A stretch of 64,000 bases of DNA from Acidovorax sp. (lineage in GTDB: Bacteria > Pseudomonadota > Gammaproteobacteria > Burkholderiales > Burkholderiaceae_C). A model generated the notes under the pieces. It did not search any database. It saw only the letters and a program-made list of their open reading frames with translations, and was not told the DNA's origin. The position numbers and the translations under genes were made by a program. The stretch lies in NCBI RefSeq assembly GCF_027492855.1, contig NZ_JAPUDY010000027.1, forward strand, positions 39,369 through 103,368. Reading direction: 5' to 3'. Below are positions 51,179 to 59,641 of the stretch, piece after piece; the first letter of the stretch is position 1; each line of letters starts with the position of its first letter.

Positions 51179-52102
51179 TTTGGCGGCTGTAGGCGGTGCC
51201 GGTGTGGCCGCGGCCTGTGCCTGCAGCCAGGCACAGAACACATCCAGGCGGTGCAGCGGGCCACCAGCGCGGCGGTGCAGCACGTAGTCGTAGCCCGAGG
51301 CCACAAACCCCAGCGGTGCCACCAGGCGGCCCGCCTGTATGTCGTCCATCACCAGATGCCAGGGGGCGATGGCGATGCCCAGCCCGCGCACGGCGGCCTC
51401 CAGCGTGAAGTAGTAATGCTCAAACTCCGGGGCCGCCTGCGGTGGTGGCGGCACGGTGGCGCCTGCTGCGGCGCCCCACATGGCCCAGGCGTTGCGCCGC
51501 GTGCGGGTGTGCAGGCGCAGGGGCTGCAGGGCCGGGTCGGCCAGGTCGGCGGGCTGGTGCAGCGCCATCTGCTGCGCCAGTTCGGGGCTCAGCACCGGGC
51601 CCAGGTGTTCTGGGAACAACCGCCGTTGTTCCTGGTGGGCTCCTTGCGCCTCGGTGGCCTCTTCGGCGGTGATGGCCAGGTCGCCCTGCAGGGGGGGGGC
51701 ATCCGGGCCGGCGTCGGTGGTGCGCAGGCGCACCTCGATGCCTGGGTGCCGCGTCTGGAAGTCGAACAGCCGGGGGATCAGCCACTTGACGGTGAAGGTG
51801 CTGAAGCAGGCCACGTCCAGCGGGCCCTGGCTGTGGTCGCTGATCTCGCGCACGGCGTCGGCGATGTGGGCAAACGCGGTGGTCAGCACCGGTTGCAGCA
51901 CATGCGCTGCCGGGGTGAGGGTGGGGCGGGCCTTGCTGCCGTCAAACAGGGGCACGCCCAGGTGTTGCTCCAACTGACGCACCTGGCGGCTGATGGCGCC
52001 GGGCGTGACCGACAACTCGTCTGCCGCCGCCGTCATGCGGCCCAGCCGGGCGGCGGCCTCGAACGCGCGCAAGGCGCTCAGTGGGGGGAGGCGGTGGCTC
52101 AT
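51170..52102 (-). CDS. LysR family regulator (GcvA-like)
   Basis: This 310-residue LysR regulator has the HTH ALRAFEAAARLGRMTAAADEL with SVTPGAISRQVRQLEQHLGVPLF, and FSTFTVKWLIPRLFDFQTRHP typical of the GcvA group. It diverges from the tautomerase gene across an AT-rich 165-bp gap and probably regulates it. The C-terminal stretch is Ala/Pro-rich. Confidence 0.9.
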   Translation of the reverse strand: MSHRLPPLSALRAFEAAARLGRMTAAADELSVTPGAISRQVRQLEQHLGVPLFDGSKARPTLTPAAHVLQPVLTTAFAHIADAVREISDHSQGPLDVACFSTFTVKWLIPRLFDFQTRHPGIEVRLRTTDAGPDAPPLQGDLAITAEEATEAQGAHQEQRRLFPEHLGPVLSPELAQQMALHQPADLADPALQPLRLHTRTRRNAWAMWGAAAGATVPPPPQAAPEFEHYYFTLEAAVRGLGIAIAPWHLVMDDIQAGRLVAPLGFVASGYDYVLHRRAGGPLHRLDVFCAWLQAQAAATPAPPTAAKLR

Positions 52103-52154
52103 CTATGTGATTTTATGGCACATAGATGCGGAAAATTCATCGCTTTTCAGATCA

Positions 52155-52204
52155 CAAATTGATAGCAACAATCGTTTTTCAATAAAGCGCTACTAGGCAA
52201 ATTT
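52155..52204 (-). repeat. Dispersed palindromic element, diverged copy 8
   Basis: Reverse orientation: CAAATTGATAGCAACAATCG, then AATAAAGCGCTACTAGGCAA, ATTT. The ends fit the family, but the palindromic core is degraded on one side. It sits between the lysR gene and the tautomerase gene, where regulation is expected. Confidence 0.6.
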
Positions 52205-52267
52205 GTCTGAAATGTAGAGCTTGCTGCTCATTGAATTATTTAACTTGAAAGAACATAGGAGAAGCCC

Positions 52268-52672
52268 ATGCCTTTTATCCGCACCAACGTCCCCCACGAC
52301 ACCCCTGCTGCCACGCGCGATGCCATCGTGCAAGGCATCCACCAGGCGCTGGTGGACGGCATCGGCATGCCGCCGGACGAGTTGTTCAACATGGTGGCGG
52401 GGTATGCGCCCGGCGAATTTGCCTGCAGCCCCACGTTCAACGGCGTGGCCCGCTCCGACCGCGTGGTGGTGGTCGAGATCACGCTGCGGCGCGGGCGCAG
52501 CGATGCGATGAAACGCGCCCTGTACGCCGCCATCGCGCACAACCTGCAGGCCACGGCAGGCGTGGCCCCGGCCGATGTGTTCATCTTCATGCACGAAAAC
52601 GACTATTCCGACTGGTCCGTGGGCCACGGCCGTTTTGCGATGGACCTAGCTCAGAACCGGGCCACCGCCTAG
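52268..52672 (+). CDS. Tautomerase superfamily protein
   Basis: This 134-residue protein has Pro directly after Met (MPFIRTNVPHDTPAATRDAI); the N-terminal proline is the catalytic base of 4-oxalocrotonate tautomerase-like enzymes. FIFMHENDYSDWSVGHGR near the C-terminus fits the longer MSAD-like subgroup. AGGAGAAGCCC precedes the ATG. Substrate unknown. The divergent LysR gene is the likely regulator. Confidence 0.85.
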   Translation: MPFIRTNVPHDTPAATRDAIVQGIHQALVDGIGMPPDELFNMVAGYAPGEFACSPTFNGVARSDRVVVVEITLRRGRSDAMKRALYAAIAHNLQATAGVAPADVFIFMHENDYSDWSVGHGRFAMDLAQNRATA

Positions 52673-52690
52673 TTCACCAACGGGGCTTGC

Positions 52691-53062
52691 CTATTTGCCG
52701 CCGCGGCTGGCTTTGGAGACATACAGCGCCAGCGCTGCGATCTGTGCTTCGGTCAAACTGGATTTGAAGGACGGCATGCTGCCCACGCCGTCGCGCAGGG
52801 CCTTGGCCACGCGGCTGGCTTCGGGCTGCAGTTCGTCCAGCACGGGGCCCACGGCGCCCTCGGCACCTGCGTCCTTGAGCGTGTGGCAGATGGCGCAGGC
52901 GGGGGTGGCGGTGGTGAAGAGCTTTTTGCCCAGGGCCATTTGGGCGGCGTCGTCGGCAGCGTGGGCCGCCATGCCCGCCAGACCGGCGGTCAGCAGCAGT
53001 GCGGGCGCCGTCAGGACGCGCAGCCGGTGGAACAGGGGAAGGGCTTGGCGGGTGGGGTGCAT
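52691..53062 (-). CDS. sorB: c-type cytochrome, probable sulfite dehydrogenase subunit SorB
   Basis: This 123-residue periplasmic cytochrome has a signal peptide ending AHA, one heme site CAICH (C56, C59, H60) and a likely Met ligand in GSMPSFK. It lies downstream of the sulfite dehydrogenase catalytic gene in the same direction, so it probably accepts electrons from it. About 240 bases with a long inverted repeat separate the two. The start at 53062 gives the signal peptide. Confidence 0.82.
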   Translation of the reverse strand: MHPTRQALPLFHRLRVLTAPALLLTAGLAGMAAHAADDAAQMALGKKLFTTATPACAICHTLKDAGAEGAVGPVLDELQPEASRVAKALRDGVGSMPSFKSSLTEAQIAALALYVSKASRGGK

Positions 53063-53192
53063 GGTTGTTTTTGGAGAGAAAAGAAGAATGATCAAACGAT
53101 GCGCGGATTGCGCAGCTGTGCAAAGGAGAGGGAAGGGGAGAAGACGTTGAGCGCCCTGGCGATTCATCCGGAGTGGGTTCGATCCATCCAAC

Positions 53193-53252
53193 CCGTTCGG
53201 GCTGAGCCCGTCGAAGCCTCGCGCGGCGCTTCGACAAGCTCAGCGTGAACGG
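53193..53252. repeat. Long inverted repeat (GTTC-CTGAGC family), copy 3
   Basis: CCGTTCGGGCTGAGCCCG..GAAGC, spacer, GCTTCGACAAGCTCAGCG..GAACGG. It lies between sorA and sorB and, as a transcribed hairpin, could modulate expression of the downstream cytochrome gene. Confidence 0.88.
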
Positions 53253-53300
53253 ATGGATGTTTTTGAATGCCGCCAATCCATACCAGGGCGCCCAGCCTGC

Positions 53301-54515
53301 TCAGGCCACGGTGACCGTGACCGCGTGGTCGGCCCAGCTGGTGTTGTTGTAGCCCCGCAGGTTTTCAACGCGCGCCTCGGGCTGCGTGTTGCCCGCGGTG
53401 TCGGTGGCGCGGCTGACCAGCATGTGGTTGCCTGCGGGCAGGCGCGCGGCCAGGGCGAACTGGCGCCAGGCGTACTTGCCCAGGTCCGGGCCGATGAAGC
53501 GGGCCTGCTGCCAGGTTTTGCCGCCGTCGATCGACACTTCCACGCCCTTGACGGCGTGCACGCCGCCAAAGGCCACGCCGAAGATCTGCACCACGCCGCC
53601 AGCGGTCAGCGTGCCGTCTTCGGGCAGCGGCGAGTTGATCCAGGACTTGACGCCCATCTCCTGCACCGAGGGCATGCTGGGGTCGCCCTTGCCGCCCAGG
53701 GGCGCCAGGCGGTAGCCGTGCGACATGATCTTGGCGTCGCTTTCGTTCTCGGTAAAGGCAACCTGCTTGACGTACTTGATGTTGTTCACGCCCTGGAAGC
53801 CCGGCACGATCATGCGCAGGGGGCCGCCGTGCGCCAGTGGAATCGGCTCGCCATTCATCTCCCAGGCCAACATGGCGTCCTGCCGGGCGGCGGCGGCCAC
53901 CGAGCGCTCGACGATGATGCTCTTGGGGTCAATGCCGTCGGGCAGCTTCTCGCCGCCCGTGCTGGTCATGTAGCGCATGCCTTCGACCACACCGCCCAGC
54001 GCCTCGACCACGGCGCGCATGGGCACACCGCTCCAGACCACGCAGCCTGCGGCGCCCACCGTCCACTGCGTTCCGCTGGGCTTGCTGGGGAAGAAGGCGC
54101 GGCCGTTGCCCGAGCATTGCAGCACCATGGTGACGGTCTCCAGGCCCATGGCCTTGAGCTCGCGCAGCGTGAGCTTGCGCGGGTTCTTCACGCCGGTCAC
54201 GTTCACTTCCCAGGCGTCGCGGTCGGCAACGATGGAGGCGTCGGGCGTTGGCAGGTTGTTGCGCAGGTAAAGCTGGTTGCTGGGCGTGATGGCACCCGTG
54301 CCGAAGGCGCTGCGTTTGGTCTCCACGGTGGAGGCGCTGTGCACGATGACGTCGGCCGGATTCTTCCAACTGACAGCGGCGGGCAGCGGCTTGGCGGCGG
54401 CAGCCTGCGCGTGTGCGCCCCGGCCCCAAGTGGCGAGGCCGACACCGGCAAGTGCGGCAGCGCTGCCGGTGAGCAGGCTGCGGCGGGGCATGGTGGTGTG
54501 GGAAGCAATGGTCAT
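53301..54515 (-). CDS. sorA: Sulfite dehydrogenase molybdopterin subunit SorA
   Basis: This 404-residue periplasmic molybdoenzyme oxidises sulfite to sulfate. The Tat signal (MPRRSLLTGSAAALAG) fits export of a cofactor-loaded protein. The molybdenum-ligating Cys is C134 in VLQCSGNGR. HGGPLRMIVPGFQGVNNIKY and the C-terminal dimerisation domain (GVEVSIDGGKTWQQA) are typical. AAAGGAGACACG precedes the ATG. ECF sigma and anti-sigma genes lie just upstream and probably control it. Confidence 0.92.
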   Translation of the reverse strand: MTIASHTTMPRRSLLTGSAAALAGVGLATWGRGAHAQAAAAKPLPAAVSWKNPADVIVHSASTVETKRSAFGTGAITPSNQLYLRNNLPTPDASIVADRDAWEVNVTGVKNPRKLTLRELKAMGLETVTMVLQCSGNGRAFFPSKPSGTQWTVGAAGCVVWSGVPMRAVVEALGGVVEGMRYMTSTGGEKLPDGIDPKSIIVERSVAAAARQDAMLAWEMNGEPIPLAHGGPLRMIVPGFQGVNNIKYVKQVAFTENESDAKIMSHGYRLAPLGGKGDPSMPSVQEMGVKSWINSPLPEDGTLTAGGVVQIFGVAFGGVHAVKGVEVSIDGGKTWQQARFIGPDLGKYAWRQFALAARLPAGNHMLVSRATDTAGNTQPEARVENLRGYNNTSWADHAVTVTVA

Positions 54516-54591
54516 CGTGTCTCCTTTGGGTGAGTGAGTCAGGGTTGGAAAGGGATCGTCGCCAGGCGGGGCGGCGTTGCTACGTTGTTAT

Positions 54592-55170
54592 CTACTGCGC
54601 GGGCGGTGCCAAGGCGTTTTGCGCCACGGCCAGCGCGGCTTTCTTTTGCGCCACCAGCACCAGGGGCTTGCCATCGCGCGAGGCGATCACGCGCCAATAC
54701 ACATTGCCCCACCAGCCGCCGCTGTCCTCGCGCAGCATGACGGGGGCGTCGAAGGCGAACACGGTGACCATGCCGCCTTTTTCGAAAAACGAGGTGAGGT
54801 GGTAGGCCAGGTGGCCGTTGATGTCGCAGGGGCGCATCAGCTGCGGGTAGCCCGGCACGGCCTGCGCATCGCCCAGCCCCAGGTGCTGGAGCAGCGTGGA
54901 TGCGTCCATGAACTCGCCGCGCAGGGTGCGCTCGTAATACTCGTGCTCGATGGCGCCGCGCACCAGGGCAGGCGGGCGCATGGCCAGCACGGCGCTGGTG
55001 CCGGTGGCGGCCAGCAGCAAGGCCACCAGGCTGCCGCGCACGCCGCGCCGCGCCAGAAGCGGCGTGTGGCGAAACAGGTGCTGCGGGGGCTCGCCGGGGT
55101 CGAAGGCCAGCGCCAGTTCGGCACGGGCCCGCAGGTCGAAGCTGCTGTCGGGAGGGCGAAGATCAGGCAT
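54592..55170 (-). CDS. Probable membrane anti-sigma factor
   Basis: This 192-residue protein has one membrane helix (about residues 45-63) after a short cytoplasmic N-terminus, and a C-terminal domain with YHLTSFFEKGGMVTVFAFD and WWGNVYWRVIASRDG. It starts 3 bases after the ECF sigma stop, the standard anti-sigma arrangement. DUF3379-like proteins look similar. The assignment rests on context and topology. Confidence 0.72.
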   Translation of the reverse strand: MPDLRPPDSSFDLRARAELALAFDPGEPPQHLFRHTPLLARRGVRGSLVALLLAATGTSAVLAMRPPALVRGAIEHEYYERTLRGEFMDASTLLQHLGLGDAQAVPGYPQLMRPCDINGHLAYHLTSFFEKGGMVTVFAFDAPVMLREDSGGWWGNVYWRVIASRDGKPLVLVAQKKAALAVAQNALAPPAQ

Positions 55171-55173
55171 ATG

Positions 55174-55716
55174 TCAGACGCTGCGTAGCTTGGGCGCCGT
55201 GTGCGGCGATGGGGGGGAGGATGCCGGCGCGGGCCGCAGCGCGGCCTTGAGCGCCTCGCGGGCCCGCGCCAGGCGCGACAGCACGGTGCCGGGCGCCACT
55301 TCCAGCGCCTCGGCCATCTGCGCGGTGGGCATGTCGTCAAAATAAAACAGCACCAGCACCTCGCGGTGGATGGGGGCGATGCGTGCCAGCGCCTTGACCA
55401 CGTCGAGCTGGTCGTCCAGGCTGTTGTCGTCGTGCACGGCGCTGCCTGGCTCGATGGCGGTTTCGTCGTCGAGCGACTGCAAGGGCGGTGGCGCCATGTG
55501 GCGCAGCGCGTGGCGCCGCATGATCTGGAACAGCCAGGCGCGCGCCAGCGCCGGGTCGCGCAGCTGCTTGCGGTTTTTCCAGGCGCTGGTGAAGCAGTCC
55601 TGCACCACATCCTCGGCCTGTGCGCGCGAACCCGTCAGTGCCCAGGCACTGCGCAGCAGGAAGCGGTAGTGCTCACGCACCCACTGGTTGTAACGAGACT
55701 CCGAGGTCTGGATCAT
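55174..55716 (-). CDS. ECF-type RNA polymerase sigma factor
   Basis: This 180-residue sigma factor has region 2 (LRSAWALTGSRAQAEDVVQD, CFTSAW) and region 4 (PIHREVLVLFYFDDMPTAQM, AEALEVAPGTVLSRLARARE). It is the first gene of sigma, anti-sigma, sorA, sorB. A GGAATAAA element 26 bases upstream of its ATG could be an ECF -35 box, implying autoregulation. Control of the sulfite dehydrogenase genes is inferred from order. Confidence 0.88.
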   Translation of the reverse strand: MIQTSESRYNQWVREHYRFLLRSAWALTGSRAQAEDVVQDCFTSAWKNRKQLRDPALARAWLFQIMRRHALRHMAPPPLQSLDDETAIEPGSAVHDDNSLDDQLDVVKALARIAPIHREVLVLFYFDDMPTAQMAEALEVAPGTVLSRLARAREALKAALRPAPASSPPSPHTAPKLRSV

Positions 55717-55824
55717 GCGTACAAGAGCAGCATGTGCGCCGATTTATTCCATCGCATGGGCGGAAAGTGCCCAATATTTGCCTGCAACGCAAGTTGCCAG
55801 TGCTGGAATGGCGGCTTGATCTTG

Positions 55825-55874
55825 TCAAGAATAATAGCTGCTTGCGCTTATTCCACGGGCGGTAAAACCTGTTT
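55825..55874 (-). repeat. Dispersed palindromic element, copy 9
   Basis: Reverse orientation: AATAATAGCTGCTTGCGCTT, ATTCCACGG, GCGGTAAAACCTGTTT. The core is diverged. Confidence 0.7.
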
Positions 55875-55967
55875 AGACGGCCAAAAGTACAGACAAACCC
55901 GAGTTTTCGCGAGTTCACGCGCCCGCGCCATGCCTGTGCAGGCCGTTTTGAGCCCAAAAAATGCGAT

Positions 55968-56019
55968 GAAAACAGGGCCTGGCGCTTATATATCAAGCGC
56001 CAATAGCTATCATTTTTGA
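55968..56019 (+). repeat. Dispersed palindromic element, copy 10
   Basis: GAAAACAGGGCCTGGCGCTT, ATATATC, AAGCGCCAATAGCTATCA. It has a perfect TGGCGCTT / AAGCGCCA core. The change from CTAG to CTGG is matched on both arms, so the stem is preserved. Confidence 0.82.
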
Positions 56020-56040
56020 AGTGGCCAGGCATGGTGGCTG

Positions 56041-56961
56041 CTACGCCCCTTGCTGCCCCAAAAACCGCCCCGGCGGCTGCCCCACCGACTTGCGCACCAT
56101 GGCGCTGAAGGCACTGGGGCTGTAGCCCAGCTCGGCGGCGATCTGGCCCATGGGCATGCGCCCGGCGGCCAGCGACACGGCCTTGGCCAGGATCACTTGC
56201 TGGCGCCATTGGGTGAAGGTGCTGCCCAGTTCCGAGCGGAACAGCCGGGCCACGGTGCGCGGGCTGGCGCCGGTGTCCTGCGCCCAGTCGGCCAGGGTTT
56301 CGTGGCGCGTGGGGTCGGCCAGCACGGCCTCGCACAGGTGGCGCAGGCGCTTGTCCTGGGGCAGGTCCACGCCCAGCTTCACGGCGGCGGCGCGGGCCAG
56401 CTCGTCGCGCACCAGGGCGCTCAGGTGCTGTTCGCGCAGCCGCTCGGCGGGCGTGATGGCGGGGCCGCCGTCGGGTGCGGTGGGCATCTCGCGCACCAGG
56501 GCGCGCAGCAGGTCGGACACCTCCAGCACCCGGCATTGGCGCCAGGCCTGGGTGGCCTCGCTGGCACGGTGGCCCTGGCCCAGCGCGCCAGGCCCGCACC
56601 GGCCGCGCGGCTGGTGGAAATACAGCGTGCGCAAATCGGCGTCTTCCACCATGGTCACGGCATGCTCCACGCCGGGCGGAATCCACAGCGCGCGCGAGGG
56701 CGGCACGATGTAGGTGCCGTGGCTCACCGTGAGCCGGATCACGCCCGTGGTCGAGATCGCCACCTGCGCCCAGGGGTGGCTGTGGGGCATGACCTGGGTG
56801 TCGGCGGCCAGCCAGCGCAGCTTGGCGCGCACCGGGCGCGCGGTGGTGGGCACGAACAGCTCGGGCGTGAGCGAGCCCACGTACGACAGCGCACGCGGCG
56901 TTCCGTGTTTTGGGCGGGGCACGACCTCGGGGGCAAAGTGCTCGGTGGCAGGGGTTGGCAT
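56041..56961 (-). CDS. AraC family regulator
   Basis: This 306-residue regulator has an N-terminal cupin-like sensing domain (VMPHSHPWAQVAIS; IPPGVEHAV) and a C-terminal double HTH (LADWAQDTGASPRTVARLF; MGQIAAELGYSPSAFSAMV). It diverges from an MFS transporter gene with 65 bases between, so it is the likely regulator of that exporter. Confidence 0.9.
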   Translation of the reverse strand: MPTPATEHFAPEVVPRPKHGTPRALSYVGSLTPELFVPTTARPVRAKLRWLAADTQVMPHSHPWAQVAISTTGVIRLTVSHGTYIVPPSRALWIPPGVEHAVTMVEDADLRTLYFHQPRGRCGPGALGQGHRASEATQAWRQCRVLEVSDLLRALVREMPTAPDGGPAITPAERLREQHLSALVRDELARAAAVKLGVDLPQDKRLRHLCEAVLADPTRHETLADWAQDTGASPRTVARLFRSELGSTFTQWRQQVILAKAVSLAAGRMPMGQIAAELGYSPSAFSAMVRKSVGQPPGRFLGQQGA

Positions 56962-57026
56962 GTTTGCGACAAAAGTTGTCTGCCTATCGTAAACCTGCCG
57001 AGGCGCATCTGCCTAAGATTCCACCC

Positions 57027-58298
57027 ATGACCCTTTCTTCCCCCGCCAACGCTGCCAGTCCCGTTCCCTTGCGGCAGGACGCCCGCACCATCGGCCTCAT
57101 CGGCCTGGCCCATGGCAGCTCGCACTTCTTTCACATGTTGCTGCCGCCGCTGTTTCCGTGGCTGATCGGCGAGTTCGGCTTTAGCTACTCCGAGCTGGGG
57201 CTGCTGGTGTCGGTGTTTTTTGTGATCTCGGGCGTGGGCCAGGCGCTGTCGGGCTTTTTGGTGGACCGCGTGGGTGCGCGGCCGGTGATGTTTTTTGCGC
57301 TGTCGAGTTTTGCGGCGGCGGGGCTGGCGGCAGGCACGGCGCAGGGCTATACCGGGCTGTTGCTGGCGGCGGCGCTGGCCGGGCTGGGCAACGCGCCCTT
57401 CCACCCGGTGGACTTCACCATCCTGAACAAGCGCGTGTCGCCAGCACGCCTGGGGCATGGCTTTTCGGTGCATGGCATCAGCGGCAACCTGGGCTGGGCC
57501 ACGGCGCCGGTGTTCATGGCGGGCATTGCCACGGCCACGGGCTCGTGGCGCACGGCCTGCTTGTGTGGCGCGCTGCTGGCGTTGGCGGTGCTGGCCATCA
57601 TGGTCTGGAACCGCGACGCCATCGACGACCGCCAGGGCGAGTGGGCGCACCAGGCCCACAAGGGTGGCGCGGCGGCCAAGCCCGAGCACCCCATGGCCTT
57701 CCTCAAGCTGCCCTCGGTGTGGCTGTGTTTCTCGTTCTTCTTCTGGAGCACCTGCGCATTGAGCGCCATCCAGAGCTTTGCCAGCCCCGCGCTGCAGACC
57801 ATGTACGGCCTGCCGCTGAGCATCACGGCCATGGTGGTCACCGGCTACATGCTGTGTGGCGCGGTAGGCATGCTGGTGGGCGGCTTTCTGGTGGGGCGTG
57901 TGCAGCGGCTCGAGAAGATCATCTCGGTGTGCCTGCTGGGCTCTGCCGTGCTGCTGGTGGCGGTGGGCATGGGGTTTTTGCCCGGCATGGCGGCAGTGGT
58001 GGTGGCCTCGGTGGCGGGGCTGGGCACGGGCCTTGCGGGCCCCTCGCGCGACATGCTGATCAAGCGCGCCGCGCCGCCCGGCGCCACGGGGCGCGTGTAT
58101 GGCACCGTGTATTCGGGCCTGGACCTGGGTTTTTGCCTGGCGGCCCCGGTGTTTGGCGCTATGCTGGACCACGGCATGACTTCGGGCATCTTCTACGGCT
58201 CGGCCGTCACGCTGGCGCTGAGCGTGGTGTCGGCCGCGCTGGTGGGTGTGGGCGTGGCGGCGCGGGCAGCCGCACGGCCCGTGGGGGCGGCCGCCTGA
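57027..58298 (+). CDS. MFS transporter
   Basis: This 423-residue major-facilitator protein has about 12 membrane segments. It starts IGLIGLAHGSSHFFHMLLPP, has VDRVGARPVMF at the loop 2-3 motif and GNAPFHPVDF in TM4, resembling fosmidomycin-resistance or nitrate/oxalate-type MFS proteins. The substrate is not known. Divergent AraC control is likely. The start at 57027 is the first ATG in the proper frame after the shared promoter gap. Confidence 0.88.
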   Translation: MTLSSPANAASPVPLRQDARTIGLIGLAHGSSHFFHMLLPPLFPWLIGEFGFSYSELGLLVSVFFVISGVGQALSGFLVDRVGARPVMFFALSSFAAAGLAAGTAQGYTGLLLAAALAGLGNAPFHPVDFTILNKRVSPARLGHGFSVHGISGNLGWATAPVFMAGIATATGSWRTACLCGALLALAVLAIMVWNRDAIDDRQGEWAHQAHKGGAAAKPEHPMAFLKLPSVWLCFSFFFWSTCALSAIQSFASPALQTMYGLPLSITAMVVTGYMLCGAVGMLVGGFLVGRVQRLEKIISVCLLGSAVLLVAVGMGFLPGMAAVVVASVAGLGTGLAGPSRDMLIKRAAPPGATGRVYGTVYSGLDLGFCLAAPVFGAMLDHGMTSGIFYGSAVTLALSVVSAALVGVGVAARAAARPVGAAA

Positions 58299-58425
58299 CT
58301 GCTGCGCCAGGGGCTTTGTGCGCGCCCCAACGCGCGCGGCGGGCTTGTGTTGCAATCGCCGTGGCTACACGGCCCACCATTGCTTCCTCACTTCCAAACG
58401 CTCCCCATACCCCCCTAAAAAACCC

Positions 58426-58938
58426 ATGACGCACTCCATCTACAACGCCAGCATCCCCGTTTTTCGCCAGATGCTGGGCTCGCTCAAGGACATCCTGGCC
58501 AAGACCGAGGCCCATGCCACGGCACGCAAGATCGAACCAGACGCGCTGCTGCAGGCGCGGCTGTTCCCCGACATGTTTCCGATGGCGCGCCAGGTGCTGA
58601 TTGCCTGCGACTTCGCCAAGGGCATTGCGGCGCGCCTGGCAGGGGTGGAGGTGCCGTCTTTCCCCGACGCCGAGCGCCCCGGTTTTGCCGATCTGAATGA
58701 ACGCATCAACACCGTGCTGGCGTTTGTCGAAAGCCTGCCCGAGGCCGCGTTTGCCGACGCCGCCACGCGCCAGATCACCATCCAGCCCGGCACGCCGCGC
58801 GAAAAGCAGTTTGTGGGCGAACACTACCTGCTGCACTACGGCCTGCCGCAGTTCTTCTTCCACGTGAACACGACCTACGCCCTGGCGCGCCACAACGGCG
58901 TGGAGCTGGGCAAGCGCGACTACATGGGCAAATACTGA
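58426..58938 (+). CDS. DUF1993 family protein
   Basis: This 170-residue soluble helical protein starts SIYNASIPVFRQMLGSLKDI, with FPDMFPMARQVLIACDFAKG and EHYLLHYGLPQFFFHVNTTY. It matches the DUF1993 family, whose fold is related to DinB-like four-helix bundles. Function unknown. It stands alone, 127 bases after the MFS gene. Confidence 0.82.
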   Translation: MTHSIYNASIPVFRQMLGSLKDILAKTEAHATARKIEPDALLQARLFPDMFPMARQVLIACDFAKGIAARLAGVEVPSFPDAERPGFADLNERINTVLAFVESLPEAAFADAATRQITIQPGTPREKQFVGEHYLLHYGLPQFFFHVNTTYALARHNGVELGKRDYMGKY

Positions 58939-58963
58939 AGCGGCGGACTCCGCGCGGCGGCCG

Positions 58964-59437
58964 CTACTGCGCGTAGTTCAGCGGCAGCGCGGTGGTGAAC
59001 TTGAGCTCTTCCATCGCAAAGCTCGAACTCACGTCCGACAGCGCAACGGCCTGCGTGAGCCGTTTGTAGACCGCGTCATAGGCGCGGATGTCGGGCACCA
59101 CCACGCGCAGTAGGTAGTCCACATCTCCGCTCATGCGATAGAACTCGACGATCTCGGAGATGTCCATCACCGCGTCGCGCAGGGTATCGAACCACTGCTG
59201 GTGGTGCTGGTTGGTTTTGATGGCCACGAACACCGTTACCCCCACGTTGACCTTGCGCGGGTCCACCAGGGCCACATGGCGGGTGATGTAACCCTTCTCG
59301 CGCAGCCACTGGATGCGCCGCCAGCAGGGGGTGTTGGAGAGGTTCACCGCGTCGGCCAGCTCGGCCAGCGGGGTTTCGGCGTCCTGCTGCAGCAAGGCCA
59401 GCAGTTGGCGGTCAATGGAATCCAGATTCTGTTTCAT
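58964..59437 (-). CDS. Lrp/AsnC family regulator
   Basis: This 157-residue regulator has an N-terminal HTH (LDSIDRQLLALLQQDAETPL, AELADAVNLSNTPCWRRI) and a RAM ligand-binding domain. It diverges from the gamma-glutamyltransferase gene and may regulate it in response to an amino acid. A symmetric site (59448-59460) lies directly upstream of its start. Confidence 0.92.
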   Translation of the reverse strand: MKQNLDSIDRQLLALLQQDAETPLAELADAVNLSNTPCWRRIQWLREKGYITRHVALVDPRKVNVGVTVFVAIKTNQHHQQWFDTLRDAVMDISEIVEFYRMSGDVDYLLRVVVPDIRAYDAVYKRLTQAVALSDVSSSFAMEELKFTTALPLNYAQ

Positions 59438-59447
59438 CGCTAATTGC

Positions 59448-59460
59448 AGAAATCGTTTCT
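59448..59460. promoter_or_regulatory. Candidate Lrp-type operator
   Basis: The inverted repeat AGAAA-TCG-TTTCT lies 11 bases before the Lrp-type start codon, between divergent genes. Autoregulation through this site is an inference. Confidence 0.4.
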
Positions 59461-59641
59461 CCTATTCGACGGCAACCAGGGCATAAAAGCAAAACAATTT
59501 TCTTGCCTGTGTCACATACTGGAAGGGCATTTCTGGCACGGAAACTGCGGCCCGCCTCCCATCGCGGTACGGGGTGTGCCGCACGCCGCACCTCTGTGGC
59601 CCGTTCTCCCTATTCCTGTCCTATTGTGAGGAGTTTCAGTC

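Larger units (their letters stand above)
55717..56040. other. Intergenic region with two repeat copies
   Basis: These 324 bases separate the ECF sigma gene and the AraC gene, both on the minus strand. They hold dispersed-element copies 9 and 10 and a GGAATAAA box near 55743-55750 (minus strand). Nothing protein-like was seen. Confidence 0.55.
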
